A DNA stretch of 64,000 bases from Hyphomicrobiaceae bacterium (GTDB taxonomy: Bacteria > Pseudomonadota > Alphaproteobacteria > Rhizobiales > Hyphomicrobiaceae): positions 222,373 to 286,372 of the forward strand of contig JACKJH010000005.1 in assembly GCA_020638055.1 (NCBI GenBank). The letters run 5' to 3'. Positions within the stretch are counted from its first letter, which is position 1. The number at the start of each line of letters is the position of its first letter. Under the pieces are notes generated by a model. The model was not told the origin of the DNA. It saw only the letters and a list, made by a program, of their open reading frames with translations, and did no database searches. This document shows positions 8,935 through 17,966 of the stretch, one piece after another. The translations under genes and the position numbers were made by a program.

Positions 8935-9537
8935 TCACCTGCGCCGCTGCCGGTTTTGCCCTCTCAGCAACATTCGCTTCAGTACGCCGTCGTGTTGAAC
9001 ATAGTGATGCCAAAGGGCGGCGAAGACGTGCAGCACAACCATCGCGATCAATAGATGGGCCGCCACCTCGTGCACCAGGTCAAGCGTTTCGATGCTTGCT
9101 TGATCCGCGCTGATTGCGATCGTTGGAACAGGAATGAAGCCAAACAGGTCTACGGCAACGGCTGGGTTGCGTGCGCCTGCCAGCAACCAACCAGCAAGAA
9201 TGGCGATGGCGGTAGCGACATACAGGCCAAGGTGGGCAAGACTGGCGAGCTTTTTCTCCCAGGTCGGTGTCTTTGCGGGAAGCATCGGTATCTTGTTGAT
9301 GAGCCGCCAGAGATACCGGCCAGCCATTAGCAGTCCCAGCGTTATGCCGACCGCAGCGTGTAGTAAAATCTGCCCGGAGTTGCCCGCTGTCTCACCCGGC
9401 AGCGGCGGCCGTTCGTCACCGATCCAAAGCCCGTGGATATAGAGAAACAAAATCATCGCCGCACCGATCCAGTGCAACAGCTTGGCCGGAGTACCCCAAT
9501 AATAAAGCGTATTGAAAATCAAGCCTATCGCCTCCAT
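8935..9537 (-). CDS. Cytochrome b561 (diheme membrane cytochrome)
   Basis: A 200-residue inner-membrane protein with four hydrophobic helices. Histidines stand in the places expected for two b-type haems: AKLLHWIGA (helix 1), LLHAAVG (helix 2), VHEVAAH and VLHVFAALWHH (helices 3-4). Bacterial CybB-type b561 passes electrons from quinol to periplasmic acceptors; CybB of E. coli acts as a superoxide:ubiquinone oxidoreductase. The C-terminal tail is basic. It follows sufA on the same strand 245 bases on, and may be transcribed separately. Confidence 0.87.
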   Translation of the reverse strand: MEAIGLIFNTLYYWGTPAKLLHWIGAAMILFLYIHGLWIGDERPPLPGETAGNSGQILLHAAVGITLGLLMAGRYLWRLINKIPMLPAKTPTWEKKLASLAHLGLYVATAIAILAGWLLAGARNPAVAVDLFGFIPVPTIAISADQASIETLDLVHEVAAHLLIAMVVLHVFAALWHHYVQHDGVLKRMLLRGQNRQRRR

Positions 9538-9782
9538 CGCCCCGATGCCACCAGTCTGGTCCAGCCCGGTTTGCGGGCTCGTCCAGCCAGCGATGTCTCG
9601 TCTGGCACCTCAGGTATCTGCGGCGATGCACGTGTGAGGTCAACCCGCGCTCATGACGCACCTGGGCGGCCCGCGTGGCATGGGGGATCGTGACTACGAT
9701 AGCTGTTGGATTGGGCAAGCCTGCCGTGATGGGATGGACGGAGCAGCGGCAAGTTGAAATTCTACTTTAGCGGTGGGGACGC

Positions 9783-10172
9783 TCAGCCCTTGAGCGAACC
9801 AAGCCTGTCCTGCGAGGCCGGCAAAAGATTAACGCTCTCGCCGCAACCGCAGGCACTTTGCTGATTGGGATTATTGAACACAAACCCAGACGACAACTTG
9901 TCTACTTTGTAATCCATTTGCGTTCCCAAAAGATACATGATCGCTGCAGGATCAATAATGATACGTGCACCATCCTGCTCGACCACTTCATCGAATTTGT
10001 CGACGGATTGAGCCCAGTCCATCGTGTATTCCATACCCGCGCAGCCACCCTTTTTGATTCCGATCTTCAGACCGGCGACGCTATCGCCCTTCTGCGCCAT
10101 GATGCGTTTGATCCGCTCGGCGGCAGCATCCGTCAATGTCATCACTTTGGGGCGTTCTGTTTTCGTCGTCAT
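9783..10172 (-). CDS. sufA: Fe-S cluster A-type carrier (SufA/HesB family)
   Basis: A 129-residue A-type carrier that receives iron-sulfur clusters from the SufBCD scaffold and hands them to apoproteins. The family's three cysteines are present: Cys in KKGGCAGMEY and the pair CGCGES near the C-terminus. Length is normal with a short extension after the last cysteines. It is the last gene of the suf operon, following sufT. Confidence 0.92.
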   Translation of the reverse strand: MTTKTERPKVMTLTDAAAERIKRIMAQKGDSVAGLKIGIKKGGCAGMEYTMDWAQSVDKFDEVVEQDGARIIIDPAAIMYLLGTQMDYKVDKLSSGFVFNNPNQQSACGCGESVNLLPASQDRLGSLKG

Positions 10173-10318
10173 GGCTTGTCGCTCTCGTTCGCGCCATCGC
10201 GGTGCTGATATTCTACAACGACACGGATTGCTTCGTCTCTGCAGGGATATGGTGGCAGCGGGTCAGGATTTCAGCCCCTACCGCATAGTTCGTGTTTCGT
10301 CGTCTTACAGTCCAGGGA

Positions 10319-10924
10319 TCAAAACATATTCAAAGCCAACCGGGCTTCGTCGGACATGCGGCTTGGATCCCACGGCGGACTGAATACGAGGTTGACCGTA
10401 ACCTCGCCCACGCCTGCCACCGAGCGGACAGCATTTTCCACCCACTGCGGCATTTCACCAGCAACAGGACAGGCGGGCGCCGTCAGCGTCATGTCGATTT
10501 CCACGTCGCGGCTGTCGTTGACGTCTATCTTGTAGATCAAGCCGAGTTCGTAGATGTCTGATGGGATTTCGGGATCATAGACGGTCTTTAACGCGGCAAT
10601 GATATCGTCGGTCATCTGGGCAAGCTGTTCACGTGACAGCGCGGATCCTTCGACCGGCGTACCACCCTCGCCAACTGCTGGCGGCGCGACGGCAGGTTCT
10701 TTAGCCACTGGCAGCCTGTCGCGCGGCGCAAGTTCCTGCGGTTGGTTCATGTCGAAGCCCGGGTTGGGGTTTGCCCGAGCCTTTCCACCAGCAGCCTCGG
10801 AGCCATCGATCTTTTCTGCATGCTCTGGCGAGCTGTCATGCGGCGCGCCAAAATCAGGATCGCTCGCACCTGATTTGCCGACTTGCGGTGACGCAATGGT
10901 GTGATGAATAGGGGCGTTACTCAT
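10319..10924 (-). CDS. sufT: SUF-associated protein SufT (DUF59/MIP18 family)
   Basis: A 201-residue protein. The C-terminal half is a DUF59 domain: TVYDPEIPSDIYELGLIYKI, then TLTAPACPVAGEMP with the conserved Cys, then VNLVFSPPWDPSRMSDEARL. SufT proteins help Fe-S cluster maturation or delivery. The N-terminal 85 residues are disordered and rich in Pro, Gly and Ala; in rhizobia this extension is usual. ATG at 10924 was chosen because AAGGAG stands six bases upstream; the preceding in-frame ATG at 10951 would overlap sufS. The gap to sufS is 23 bases, so the two are co-transcribed. Confidence 0.9.
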   Translation of the reverse strand: MSNAPIHHTIASPQVGKSGASDPDFGAPHDSSPEHAEKIDGSEAAGGKARANPNPGFDMNQPQELAPRDRLPVAKEPAVAPPAVGEGGTPVEGSALSREQLAQMTDDIIAALKTVYDPEIPSDIYELGLIYKIDVNDSRDVEIDMTLTAPACPVAGEMPQWVENAVRSVAGVGEVTVNLVFSPPWDPSRMSDEARLALNMF

Positions 10925-10947
10925 CTCGCACTCCTTGTTTATCATGG

Positions 10948-12219
10948 TCATGCGAACAATTCGTGCGCGCGAATGAGGGCATCCGCGAGCGCATCCACTT
11001 CTTGTTTCGTGTTATACATTGCAAACGAGGCCCGACAGGTTGCGGTTTGTCCGATCCGCTCCATCAAGGGCTGCGCGCAATGGTGTCCCGCCCTCACGGC
11101 CACGCCGGAACGATCGATCAACGTCGAAACGTCGTGGGGGTGGAGCCCATCCACGGTAAAAGACACGATGGCACCCTTGCCAGGCGCGCGCCCATGTATT
11201 TTCAGCCAGTTGAATTCACTAAGGCGCTGGTGTGCATAGTCCCGCAGCGAATTTTCGTGGGCATGAATTCTCTCACGCCCAACCTGCATCATGTAGTTGA
11301 GCGCGACACCCAAGCCTACCGCCTCCACGATCGGTGGCGTTCCCGCCTCGAATTTGTGCGGTGTTACGCCATAGGTGACATTGTCTACCGTCACGCTCTC
11401 AATCATTTCGCCGCCGCCCTCGTAAGGCGGCATCGCATCGAGATGTTTTCTTTTGGCGTAAAGCACGCCAATGCCCGAGGGACCGTAGGTCTTGTGACCC
11501 GTAAACACATAGAAGTCACAGTCCAGGTCCTGCACGTCTACTGGCATGTGGACGGCGGCCTGGCTGCCGTCCACCAGGACCGGCACGCCATGCTCGTGGG
11601 CAATGCGAATCACGTCCTTCACCGGCACAACCGTACCCAGCACATTCGACATGTGGGTGATTGCGACCATCTTGGTGCGCGGCGTGATAAGACGGGCGAA
11701 CTCCTCCAGCAGAAACTCACCGTCGTCAGAAATTGGTACCCATTTGATGACCGCACCGTTGCGCTCGCGGTGATAGTGCCAGGGCACGATGTTGGAGTGA
11801 TGCTCCATAATCGAGAGAATGATCTCGTCATCCTCTCCAATCACCATGCCACCAAACGATTGCGCCACCAGGTTGATTGCTCCTGTCGCATTGCGCGTAA
11901 TGATGACTTCGTCGGTCGATGGCGCGTTGAGAAAGCGACGTGCGGCCTCGCGCGCATCCTCGAAATTCTGTGTTGCGGTGTTCGACAGATAATGCAGGCC
12001 GCGGTGAACATTCGCATACTCGAAACGATAGGCATGATCCATCGCCTCAATGACGCTCGTTGGCTTTTGCGCGGAGGCACCGTTGTCAAGGTAGACAAGC
12101 GGCTTGCCATGAACCTCCCGATAAAGAATCGGGAAATCAGAGCGGATGCGCTCCACATCGTAGTCACCCGAAGCCTGCAACGTCTCGGCTGTGGTTCTCT
12201 CGCGCATCTCAATGGTCAT
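10948..12219 (-). CDS. sufS: Cysteine desulfurase SufS
   Basis: A 423-residue PLP enzyme that takes sulfur from cysteine, forming a persulfide for cluster assembly on SufBCD. The PLP lysine is in TGHKTYGPSG; the catalytic cysteine is in RAGHHCAQPLM near the C-terminus; THMSNVLGT and SHSNIVPWH-like blocks fit group II (SufS) enzymes. Length fits the family. It sits between sufD and sufT. No SufE or SufU partner is encoded in this operon, so its sulfur acceptor must lie elsewhere. This is the second desulfurase of the operon. Confidence 0.95.
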   Translation of the reverse strand: MTIEMRERTTAETLQASGDYDVERIRSDFPILYREVHGKPLVYLDNGASAQKPTSVIEAMDHAYRFEYANVHRGLHYLSNTATQNFEDAREAARRFLNAPSTDEVIITRNATGAINLVAQSFGGMVIGEDDEIILSIMEHHSNIVPWHYHRERNGAVIKWVPISDDGEFLLEEFARLITPRTKMVAITHMSNVLGTVVPVKDVIRIAHEHGVPVLVDGSQAAVHMPVDVQDLDCDFYVFTGHKTYGPSGIGVLYAKRKHLDAMPPYEGGGEMIESVTVDNVTYGVTPHKFEAGTPPIVEAVGLGVALNYMMQVGRERIHAHENSLRDYAHQRLSEFNWLKIHGRAPGKGAIVSFTVDGLHPHDVSTLIDRSGVAVRAGHHCAQPLMERIGQTATCRASFAMYNTKQEVDALADALIRAHELFA

Positions 12220-12296
12220 GCGTTAAATCCAGTGTATTTTTCGAGCCTTTGACACGTCGAGCAGTTCGCATGCCGCTCGACCCCGCATCACTTATT

Positions 12297-12339
12297 CCTG
12301 CAAAAAGTCATACTGCAAACCAGACCACCTTTTTGCAGG
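12297..12339 (-). other. Intra-operon hairpin between sufD and sufS
   Basis: A perfect 11-bp inverted repeat (CCTGCAAAAAG at 12297-12307 and its complement at 12329-12339, 21-base loop) starts one base after the sufD stop codon. It has no T-run on the coding strand, so rather than a full terminator it may stabilise the upstream message or reduce read-through into sufS. Confidence 0.55.
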
Positions 12340-12340
12340 G

Positions 12341-13684
12341 CTACTTGTTCGTTTTACTGCGCGCCGCAAGCCAGGCTTCCGCCTCGATCATCAAGGCCTC
12401 ACGCACGCCTTCATGTTGGACCTTCTCGATTGCCTCGCCAATGAAGGACTGGATCAACAAGGCGCGAGCTTCGTCCAGCGGGATGCCACGTGCGCGCAGG
12501 TAGAACAGTAGATCCTCGTCTATCGCAGCAGATGTCGAGCCATGCCCGCACACCACGTCATCGGCATAGATCTCCAACTCCGGCTTGGAATCGAATTCGC
12601 ATGTTTCAGAAAGCATCAAGGCCTGCGCCATCTGCTTTCCGTCAGTTTTCTGCGCGTCCGGCCGCACCACGACCTTGCCCTGGAAAATGCCGCGTGCGTT
12701 GTCGTCGAGTACGCCCTTGAAAAGCTCACGGCTCTCGCCCTCAGGCACAGCGTGATCGACGAACAGTGTCGTGTCGATGTGTTCGGAATTTCGCGCAAGG
12801 AACGCACCCGATATGTCGAGCTTGACCCCCTCGCCCTTGAACGTCGCGCGAACCTGGTTGCGAGCCAGGCCGACACCGGCGGTGTATTGGAAGGCGCGGT
12901 AGGTTGCGTTGCCGTGCATGTCCACCAGCCAGTTGGCAAGATGCGTAACCTGACCCAGGTCTGTCGTAACCTTGACGTGATCCACTGTCGCGCCAGCTCC
13001 GACCTGCACTTCTGTTGCCGTGTTCATCTGGCCGTCAGCCGCTGAGCCTGGTACCGCTACAAACATCTCGACGATTGTGATCGCAGCGCCTTCGCCGACA
13101 CGAATCTGGTTGCGCCCGACCGAGCGTCGTGGCGTCGGCCCGGCACGAACGTGCACGACCAGCAGGGGCGCATCGACATTTGAACCAGAAGCCACATCAA
13201 TGACGGCGCCATCCGTGGCGTAAGCGGAATTGAGTGCAAGCACCGCATCCGATCCGCGATCTTCTTCCCTCAACTCTAAAGCCGCAGCCGCATCGTCGCT
13301 TGACAGCGCCTGCGCGAATGGCGCCACACTCACACCGTTCAGGCCATCAAGGTTTGATAGCTCCTTGCGGTAGTGGCCGTTTACGAGAACGAAGCGCGGA
13401 ACTTCAAGCCGGCCGATCGCACCCATTGCAACAATAACATCGGCGATCGTCGTCTTGGACTCGCCATCGACAACAACCGGCAACGCCTCTTTCATGAGGC
13501 CCTTAAGGTCGGTGTATTTCCACTCTTCAATCCGCCGGTGGGGCAGACCATTGCCTGCAAACCGTGCAAGAGCCGCGGCTCGCGCCGATTTCACGCTGCC
13601 ACCACCTGGCAGGGTATCGGCAATTTCGCCAAACCCATCCACCAACGCCGTTTCGGTCTTTGTCTTCATCACTGCCACGCTCAT
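12341..13684 (-). CDS. sufD: Fe-S cluster assembly protein SufD
   Basis: A 447-residue scaffold subunit that pairs with SufB and binds SufC. Recognised by the beta-helix core, by HIDTTLFVDHAVPEGESRE and FKGVLDDNARGIFQGKV, and by the C-terminal CGHGSTSAAIDEDLLFYLRARG, which contains the Cys and His implicated in cluster formation with SufB. The N-terminal helix HRRIEEWKYTDLKGL is also typical. ATG 13684 was chosen because GAGGAGG lies seven bases upstream; the open frame extends further but lacks conservation. Gap to sufC is 90 bases. Confidence 0.94.
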   Translation of the reverse strand: MSVAVMKTKTETALVDGFGEIADTLPGGGSVKSARAAALARFAGNGLPHRRIEEWKYTDLKGLMKEALPVVVDGESKTTIADVIVAMGAIGRLEVPRFVLVNGHYRKELSNLDGLNGVSVAPFAQALSSDDAAAALELREEDRGSDAVLALNSAYATDGAVIDVASGSNVDAPLLVVHVRAGPTPRRSVGRNQIRVGEGAAITIVEMFVAVPGSAADGQMNTATEVQVGAGATVDHVKVTTDLGQVTHLANWLVDMHGNATYRAFQYTAGVGLARNQVRATFKGEGVKLDISGAFLARNSEHIDTTLFVDHAVPEGESRELFKGVLDDNARGIFQGKVVVRPDAQKTDGKQMAQALMLSETCEFDSKPELEIYADDVVCGHGSTSAAIDEDLLFYLRARGIPLDEARALLIQSFIGEAIEKVQHEGVREALMIEAEAWLAARSKTNK

Positions 13685-13774
13685 GTAGCGCCTCCTCAGC
13701 GCTTGAAACGGTTTATTGTCAGCCCGCGCATGCCTTGGCGCCTGGGCCGACATCTAAGTCCCAATGCCTGCGCT

Positions 13775-14530
13775 TCAGGCAGCATCCTTCTGGAACTCGG
13801 CGTAGCCGGACTTCTCCAGCTCCAGCGCCAATTCCTTGCCACCTGACTTGCGAATCTTGCCGTGCGCAAGCACATGCACCTTGTCTGGAACAATGTGGTT
13901 CAACAGCCGCTGGTAGTGCGTGATGACGAGCATGGCGCGATCGGGGCCTCTGAGCGCATTGACACCGTCGGAAACGATACGAAGAGCGTCGATATCCAGA
14001 CCAGAGTCGGTCTCGTCCAGCACGCACAGCGACGGATCCAGCATCGCCATCTGCAATATCTCTGAGCGTTTTTTCTCGCCGCCAGAAAACCCGACGTTCA
14101 CGGGCCGCTTCAGCATATCGACATCGATATTGAGACTGGCCGCCTTTTCCTTGACGAGTTTCATGAACTGCGGCGTCGTCAATTCGTCCTGGCCGCGCTT
14201 CTTTCGCACCGCATTGGTTGCCGTACGCAAGAAGGTGAGACCGGCCACGCCCGGAATCTCCATGGGGTACTGGAAGGCAAGGAACACACCTTTAGCGGCA
14301 CGCTCGTCTGGATCCATGTCGAGAATGGAGTTGCCATTCCACAAGATGTCGCCGTCGGTCACTTCATAGTCCTCGCGGCCTGCAATGACATAAGCAAGCG
14401 TCGATTTGCCCGATCCATTCGGCCCCATGATCGCGTGCACTTCACCCTGGGGCACGACGAGGTCTATACCCTTCAGAATCTCCGCGTCCTCATCAGCAAT
14501 TTTCACATGAAGGTTCTTGATCTCGAGCAT
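13775..14530 (-). CDS. sufC: Fe-S assembly ATPase SufC
   Basis: A 251-residue ABC-type ATPase that drives conformational change of the SufBCD scaffold; it is soluble and moves no solute. Walker A is GPNGSGKST, the signature is FSGGEKKRSEI (the SufC-specific form), Walker B is LCVLDETDSGLD with the unusual TD after Glu, and the switch His is in MLVITHYQRLL. ATG at 14530 begins the conserved MLEIKNLHV; the frame is open 60 bases further upstream without a better site. Confidence 0.95.
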   Translation of the reverse strand: MLEIKNLHVKIADEDAEILKGIDLVVPQGEVHAIMGPNGSGKSTLAYVIAGREDYEVTDGDILWNGNSILDMDPDERAAKGVFLAFQYPMEIPGVAGLTFLRTATNAVRKKRGQDELTTPQFMKLVKEKAASLNIDVDMLKRPVNVGFSGGEKKRSEILQMAMLDPSLCVLDETDSGLDIDALRIVSDGVNALRGPDRAMLVITHYQRLLNHIVPDKVHVLAHGKIRKSGGKELALELEKSGYAEFQKDAA

Positions 14531-14590
14531 GTCGTTTTGTCCGTTCGTCTTAAGTCTTGAATGTTTCTGATATCGTGTATGGCCAGGCAA

Positions 14591-14863
14591 TCAGCCCGAG
14601 CCGCGTTTCAGTTTTCGCCAGGCCACAACGACCAGGAGGACGATGAGCGGCGGCAGGAAAAACACTGAGGTTGGCACCGGCCCGGTTCCCGCGCGGCAGG
14701 CTGGTGACCACAATGGCAATAGCCCGCTGCCGGGCGTCGTCACATCGTTGCAATCCGATATCGCACCGACTGAACCAAGCAGAACCAGCAGCACGCTGAT
14801 TGCCGCCAACAAGAGCAGCGCAAGCTTCCAATAAACTCTTCGCTTGGCCTCCTGCTGCACCAT
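14591..14863 (-). CDS. Small two-helix membrane protein inside suf operon
   Basis: A 90-residue protein with two hydrophobic helices (about residues 12-35, WKLALLLLAAISVLLVLLGSVGA; and 67-82, SVFFLPPLIVLLVVVAW) separated by a short loop with two cysteines (SDCNDV, SPACRAG), and ending in basic residues. The loop is likely periplasmic, where the cysteines could form a disulfide. No known family. Its place between sufB and sufC suggests co-transcription, but nothing in the sequence ties it to Fe-S chemistry. Confidence 0.65.
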   Translation of the reverse strand: MVQQEAKRRVYWKLALLLLAAISVLLVLLGSVGAISDCNDVTTPGSGLLPLWSPACRAGTGPVPTSVFFLPPLIVLLVVVAWRKLKRGSG

Positions 14864-14914
14864 CAGCTCAAATCCTTCTCCTTTTCCTTCGCCACGTGCC
14901 GCGACCAGTTGGCG

Positions 14915-15232
14915 TCACTCACAGCGCTGCTGCTTTTCGGGGTCGTACACATCAGCATACTTTTGCCCCTTCCAGCGCCACGCCCATTCGCCATCGGTAT
15001 GTCTGCGCGCAAACCGTGTGAACGCATAGACGGCCGCCACTACAGCGATAAACCAAGCCGCATATCCCAGGGTTGAACCGCTGTCGCGAAGCGCCAGCAT
15101 GGCCACCACTGATCCAAGGCCCAGCGCGATGGCAAAGACAGTTGTCACCAACCAGCCCTGCCACGTCGTCGGTGTTGCGCCGTAACCGTGGTGCTTTGGT
15201 TTGAACCAATATGCGCTTTCACCCTCAGCCAT
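14915..15232 (-). CDS. Small membrane protein inside suf operon
   Basis: A 105-residue protein with an N-terminal soluble piece (YWFKPKHHGYGATPTTWQGW), two membrane helices (about 28-47 and 55-72) and a charged C-terminus (RRHTDGEWAWRWKGQKY). Proteins of this form occur between sufB and sufC in rhizobial suf operons, and the YWFKPKxxGYGxxPxxWQGW pattern is found in small membrane proteins elsewhere in Alphaproteobacteria. Function unknown. The gap to the sufB stop is only six bases. Confidence 0.72.
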   Translation of the reverse strand: MAEGESAYWFKPKHHGYGATPTTWQGWLVTTVFAIALGLGSVVAMLALRDSGSTLGYAAWFIAVVAAVYAFTRFARRHTDGEWAWRWKGQKYADVYDPEKQQRCE

Positions 15233-15238
15233 TACGCC

Positions 15239-16762
15239 TCAGCCCACGCTGCCTTCAAGCGAGATACCGATCAGCTTTTGCGTCTCCGCCATGAACTCCA
15301 TCGGCAGATGCTGCAGCACGTCACGCACGAACCCGTTGACGACCAGCGCCACGGCTTCTTCCTCAGATAGACCGCGCTGCATGCAGTAAAACAGGATGTC
15401 TTCCGAAATCTTCGACGTTGTCGCCTCGTGCTCGAAGTGCGCGCTTGCGTTCTTCGCTTCGATGTAGGGCACCGTATGTGCGCCGCACTTGTCACCAATC
15501 AGCAAGCTGTCGCAGGCCGTAAAGTTACGCGCGTTCGTCGCCTTGCGGTGTGCGGAGACGAGCCCGCGATAGGTGTTTTCGGAACGCCCGGCTGCAATGC
15601 CCTTGGAGATGATGTGGCTGGTCGTATTCTTGCCCAGGTGGATCATCTTGGTGCCGCTGTCAATCTGCTGGCGGCCATTGGAAATGGCGATCGAGTAGAA
15701 CTCACCGCGCGAGTTGTCGCCACGCAGAATGCAGCTTGGATATTTCCACGTGATCGCCGAACCGGTCTCCACCTGCGTCCATGAGATCTTGGAATTTCTG
15801 CCGCGGCAATCGCCCCGCTTGGTGACGAAGTTGTAGACGCCGCCCTTGCCGTTCTTATCGCCCGGATACCAGTTCTGGACAGTCGAATACTTGATTTCAG
15901 CGTCATCGAGCGCGATCAGCTCAACGACTGCGGCGTGGAGCTGGTTTTCGTCGCGCGTTGGCGCCGTGCAGCCTTCAAGATAGCTGACGTATGCACCTTT
16001 GTCGGCAATGATGAGCGTGCGCTCGAACTGTCCGGTATCCTTTTCGTTGATGCGGAAGTACGTCGACAACTCCATCGGGCACCGCACGCCTTCAGGCACG
16101 TAAACGAACGACCCATCGGAAAAGACGGCCGAGTTGAGCGCGGCATAGAAGTTGTCGGACTTCGGCACAACCGAACCGAGATACTTTTTGACCAGTTCGG
16201 GATGCTCGCGCATCGCCTCGGAAATCGAGCAGAAGATGACGCCGGCCTTGGCCAGTTCATGCTTGAACGTCGTCACAACCGAGACGCTGTCGAACACGGC
16301 ATCCACGGCAACCTTGCCGGCCATGTTGGTGTAGCCGTCGGCGTCTTCGTCGATCTGGCTGGGCTCGCCCTGCTTGCGCACACCGGCCAGGATTTCCTGC
16401 TCTTTGAGTGGAATGCCGAGCTTCTGATAGGTTGCCAGCAGCTCAGGATCGACTTCGTCCAGACTTTTGGGGCCTTCGGTCGATTTCGGCGCCGCATAGT
16501 AATAGAGGTCCTGGAAGTCGATCTTGGGATAAGACACCTTTGCCCAGTCCGGCTCGTTCATCGTCTGCCAGCGCTCGAAAGCGTCAAGGCGCCATTCCAG
16601 CATCCAGGCAGGCTCACCCTTCTTCTCGGAAATGAAGCGAACGATATCCTCGTTTAATCCCTTGGGTGCTTTGACCGTTTCGATCTTGGTCTCAAAACCA
16701 TACTTGTACTGGTCGACGTCGATCTTCTTGACTTGATCGATGGTCTCTTGGACCGCTGCCAT
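15239..16762 (-). CDS. sufB: Fe-S cluster assembly scaffold SufB
   Basis: A 507-residue scaffold on which the new cluster forms, in complex with SufC and SufD. Strong family signatures: EPAWMLEWRLDAFERW, YVPEGVRCPMELSTYFRIN, SYLEGCTAP with the conserved Cys, VQNWYPGDKNGKGGVYNFVTKRG, TTSHIISKGI and GDKCGAHTVPYIE, then the C-terminal EATTSKISEDILFYC. ATG 16762 was chosen because AAGGAGA lies five bases upstream. It follows the first cysteine desulfurase by 49 bases. Confidence 0.96.
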   Translation of the reverse strand: MAAVQETIDQVKKIDVDQYKYGFETKIETVKAPKGLNEDIVRFISEKKGEPAWMLEWRLDAFERWQTMNEPDWAKVSYPKIDFQDLYYYAAPKSTEGPKSLDEVDPELLATYQKLGIPLKEQEILAGVRKQGEPSQIDEDADGYTNMAGKVAVDAVFDSVSVVTTFKHELAKAGVIFCSISEAMREHPELVKKYLGSVVPKSDNFYAALNSAVFSDGSFVYVPEGVRCPMELSTYFRINEKDTGQFERTLIIADKGAYVSYLEGCTAPTRDENQLHAAVVELIALDDAEIKYSTVQNWYPGDKNGKGGVYNFVTKRGDCRGRNSKISWTQVETGSAITWKYPSCILRGDNSRGEFYSIAISNGRQQIDSGTKMIHLGKNTTSHIISKGIAAGRSENTYRGLVSAHRKATNARNFTACDSLLIGDKCGAHTVPYIEAKNASAHFEHEATTSKISEDILFYCMQRGLSEEEAVALVVNGFVRDVLQHLPMEFMAETQKLIGISLEGSVG

Positions 16763-16811
16763 CGTCGTCTCCTTGCAATTTCGAAGTCTGCGCGCGAACC
16801 GGCCGCCCCTT

Positions 16812-17966
16812 TCAGGCCACCTGGCGTTCGCCACCTCGTGTTTTCATCACCCGCTGCCACGCACCCTCGCACGCGGCTATATCCTTTTCATTCGTCGCCC
16901 AGCCAAGACTGAACCGAACGGCACACTTTGCCATATCGGCACTGACGTCCATGGCTGCAAGCACTGGCGACCGTGCCGTCTTGCCCGAACTGCAGGCTGA
17001 GCCCGCGCTTGCTGCAACACCGTTGAGATCAAGCCCGATAACAGTTGTCTCAGCACTCGCTCCTGGAAGTGCGACAAGAGTTGTGTTGCAAAGCCGCGGG
17101 GCGTTCTTCGCAAAGATCGTGAGCCCAGGCGTGGCTGCCTTGAGGCGTGCTTCCAGTTCATCCCTGAGCAGGGCAGATTCGCCAACCCGCAACAGGTCAT
17201 CTTTTGCTGCCACCGCTGCCGCACCAAAACCCGCCAGAGCCGGCACGTTTTCTGTCCCAGCGCGCTTGTTGCGCTCCTGCCCACCACCAACGATCAGCGG
17301 CTTCAAGTTGTTGCTTTCGGCAGTGCCAAAAACCAGCGCGCCTACGCCCTGTGGCCCACCAATCTTGTGTGAGGAAATCATCAGATAATCGACACCCAGT
17401 GTCGCCATATCGATTTCAATGCGGCCTGCCGCCTGCACGGCATCAACCAAGAGCTGCGCACCATGCTCGTGAACGAAGCCGGCGATTTCTGCAATCGGCT
17501 GCACCACGCCGGTTTCGTTGTTGGCGAATTGTACGGCGACAAGCACATCGCCCTGTTCAGGGTCATCGCCGATATCGTTGCGCAGCAGGTTTGCAAACAG
17601 TTCAACATCAATGAGCCCGTTGGCATCAACCGGAATTGTCATTGTTTGAGCGCCCGCACGGGTCGCTGGCGCCGTCACGGCTGGATGCTCCACCGCCGAG
17701 ACCAAGATCTTGCGCCATGGTGCCGACAACACCCAGTTGGCGGATTCGGTGGCGCCGCTGGTAAATGCGACATCGCGTGCTTGCGCGCCGACAAGGCCTG
17801 CGATCTCGGCTCGCGCACACTCGATCACACTGCGCGCACGTCGGCCCTCGGCATGCACAGAGGACGGGTTACCGAACGAATCCAGCGCACGCAGCATTGC
17901 CTCGCGCGCTCCAGGCCGCAAAGGCGCTGTCGCGTTGTAATCGAGATATGTGCGCGAAACGCTCAT
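16812..17966 (-). CDS. Cysteine desulfurase, IscS/NifS-like (group I)
   Basis: A 384-residue PLP-dependent desulfurase. The N-terminus YLDYNATAPLRPGA, HPAVTAP, the PLP lysine in ISSHKIGGPQG and the catalytic Cys in AGSACSSGKTARSP mark the group I (IscS/NifS) type, with a longer flexible loop around the Cys than in SufS. It overlaps the regulator gene by four bases (ATGA), so the two are translationally coupled. Having both an IscS-like enzyme at the start and SufS at the end of one suf operon is usual in rhizobia. Confidence 0.93.
   Translation of the reverse strand: MSVSRTYLDYNATAPLRPGAREAMLRALDSFGNPSSVHAEGRRARSVIECARAEIAGLVGAQARDVAFTSGATESANWVLSAPWRKILVSAVEHPAVTAPATRAGAQTMTIPVDANGLIDVELFANLLRNDIGDDPEQGDVLVAVQFANNETGVVQPIAEIAGFVHEHGAQLLVDAVQAAGRIEIDMATLGVDYLMISSHKIGGPQGVGALVFGTAESNNLKPLIVGGGQERNKRAGTENVPALAGFGAAAVAAKDDLLRVGESALLRDELEARLKAATPGLTIFAKNAPRLCNTTLVALPGASAETTVIGLDLNGVAASAGSACSSGKTARSPVLAAMDVSADMAKCAVRFSLGWATNEKDIAACEGAWQRVMKTRGGERQVA

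Noticed and set aside
10963..12252. A 429-codon open frame antisense to sufS
   Set aside because: It mirrors sufS codon structure, is rich in His and Arg, and has no family likeness; sufS on the other strand is certain.
15935..16657. A 240-codon open frame antisense to sufB
   Set aside because: It is a shadow of the conserved sufB frame in GC-rich DNA, without domain or ribosome site.
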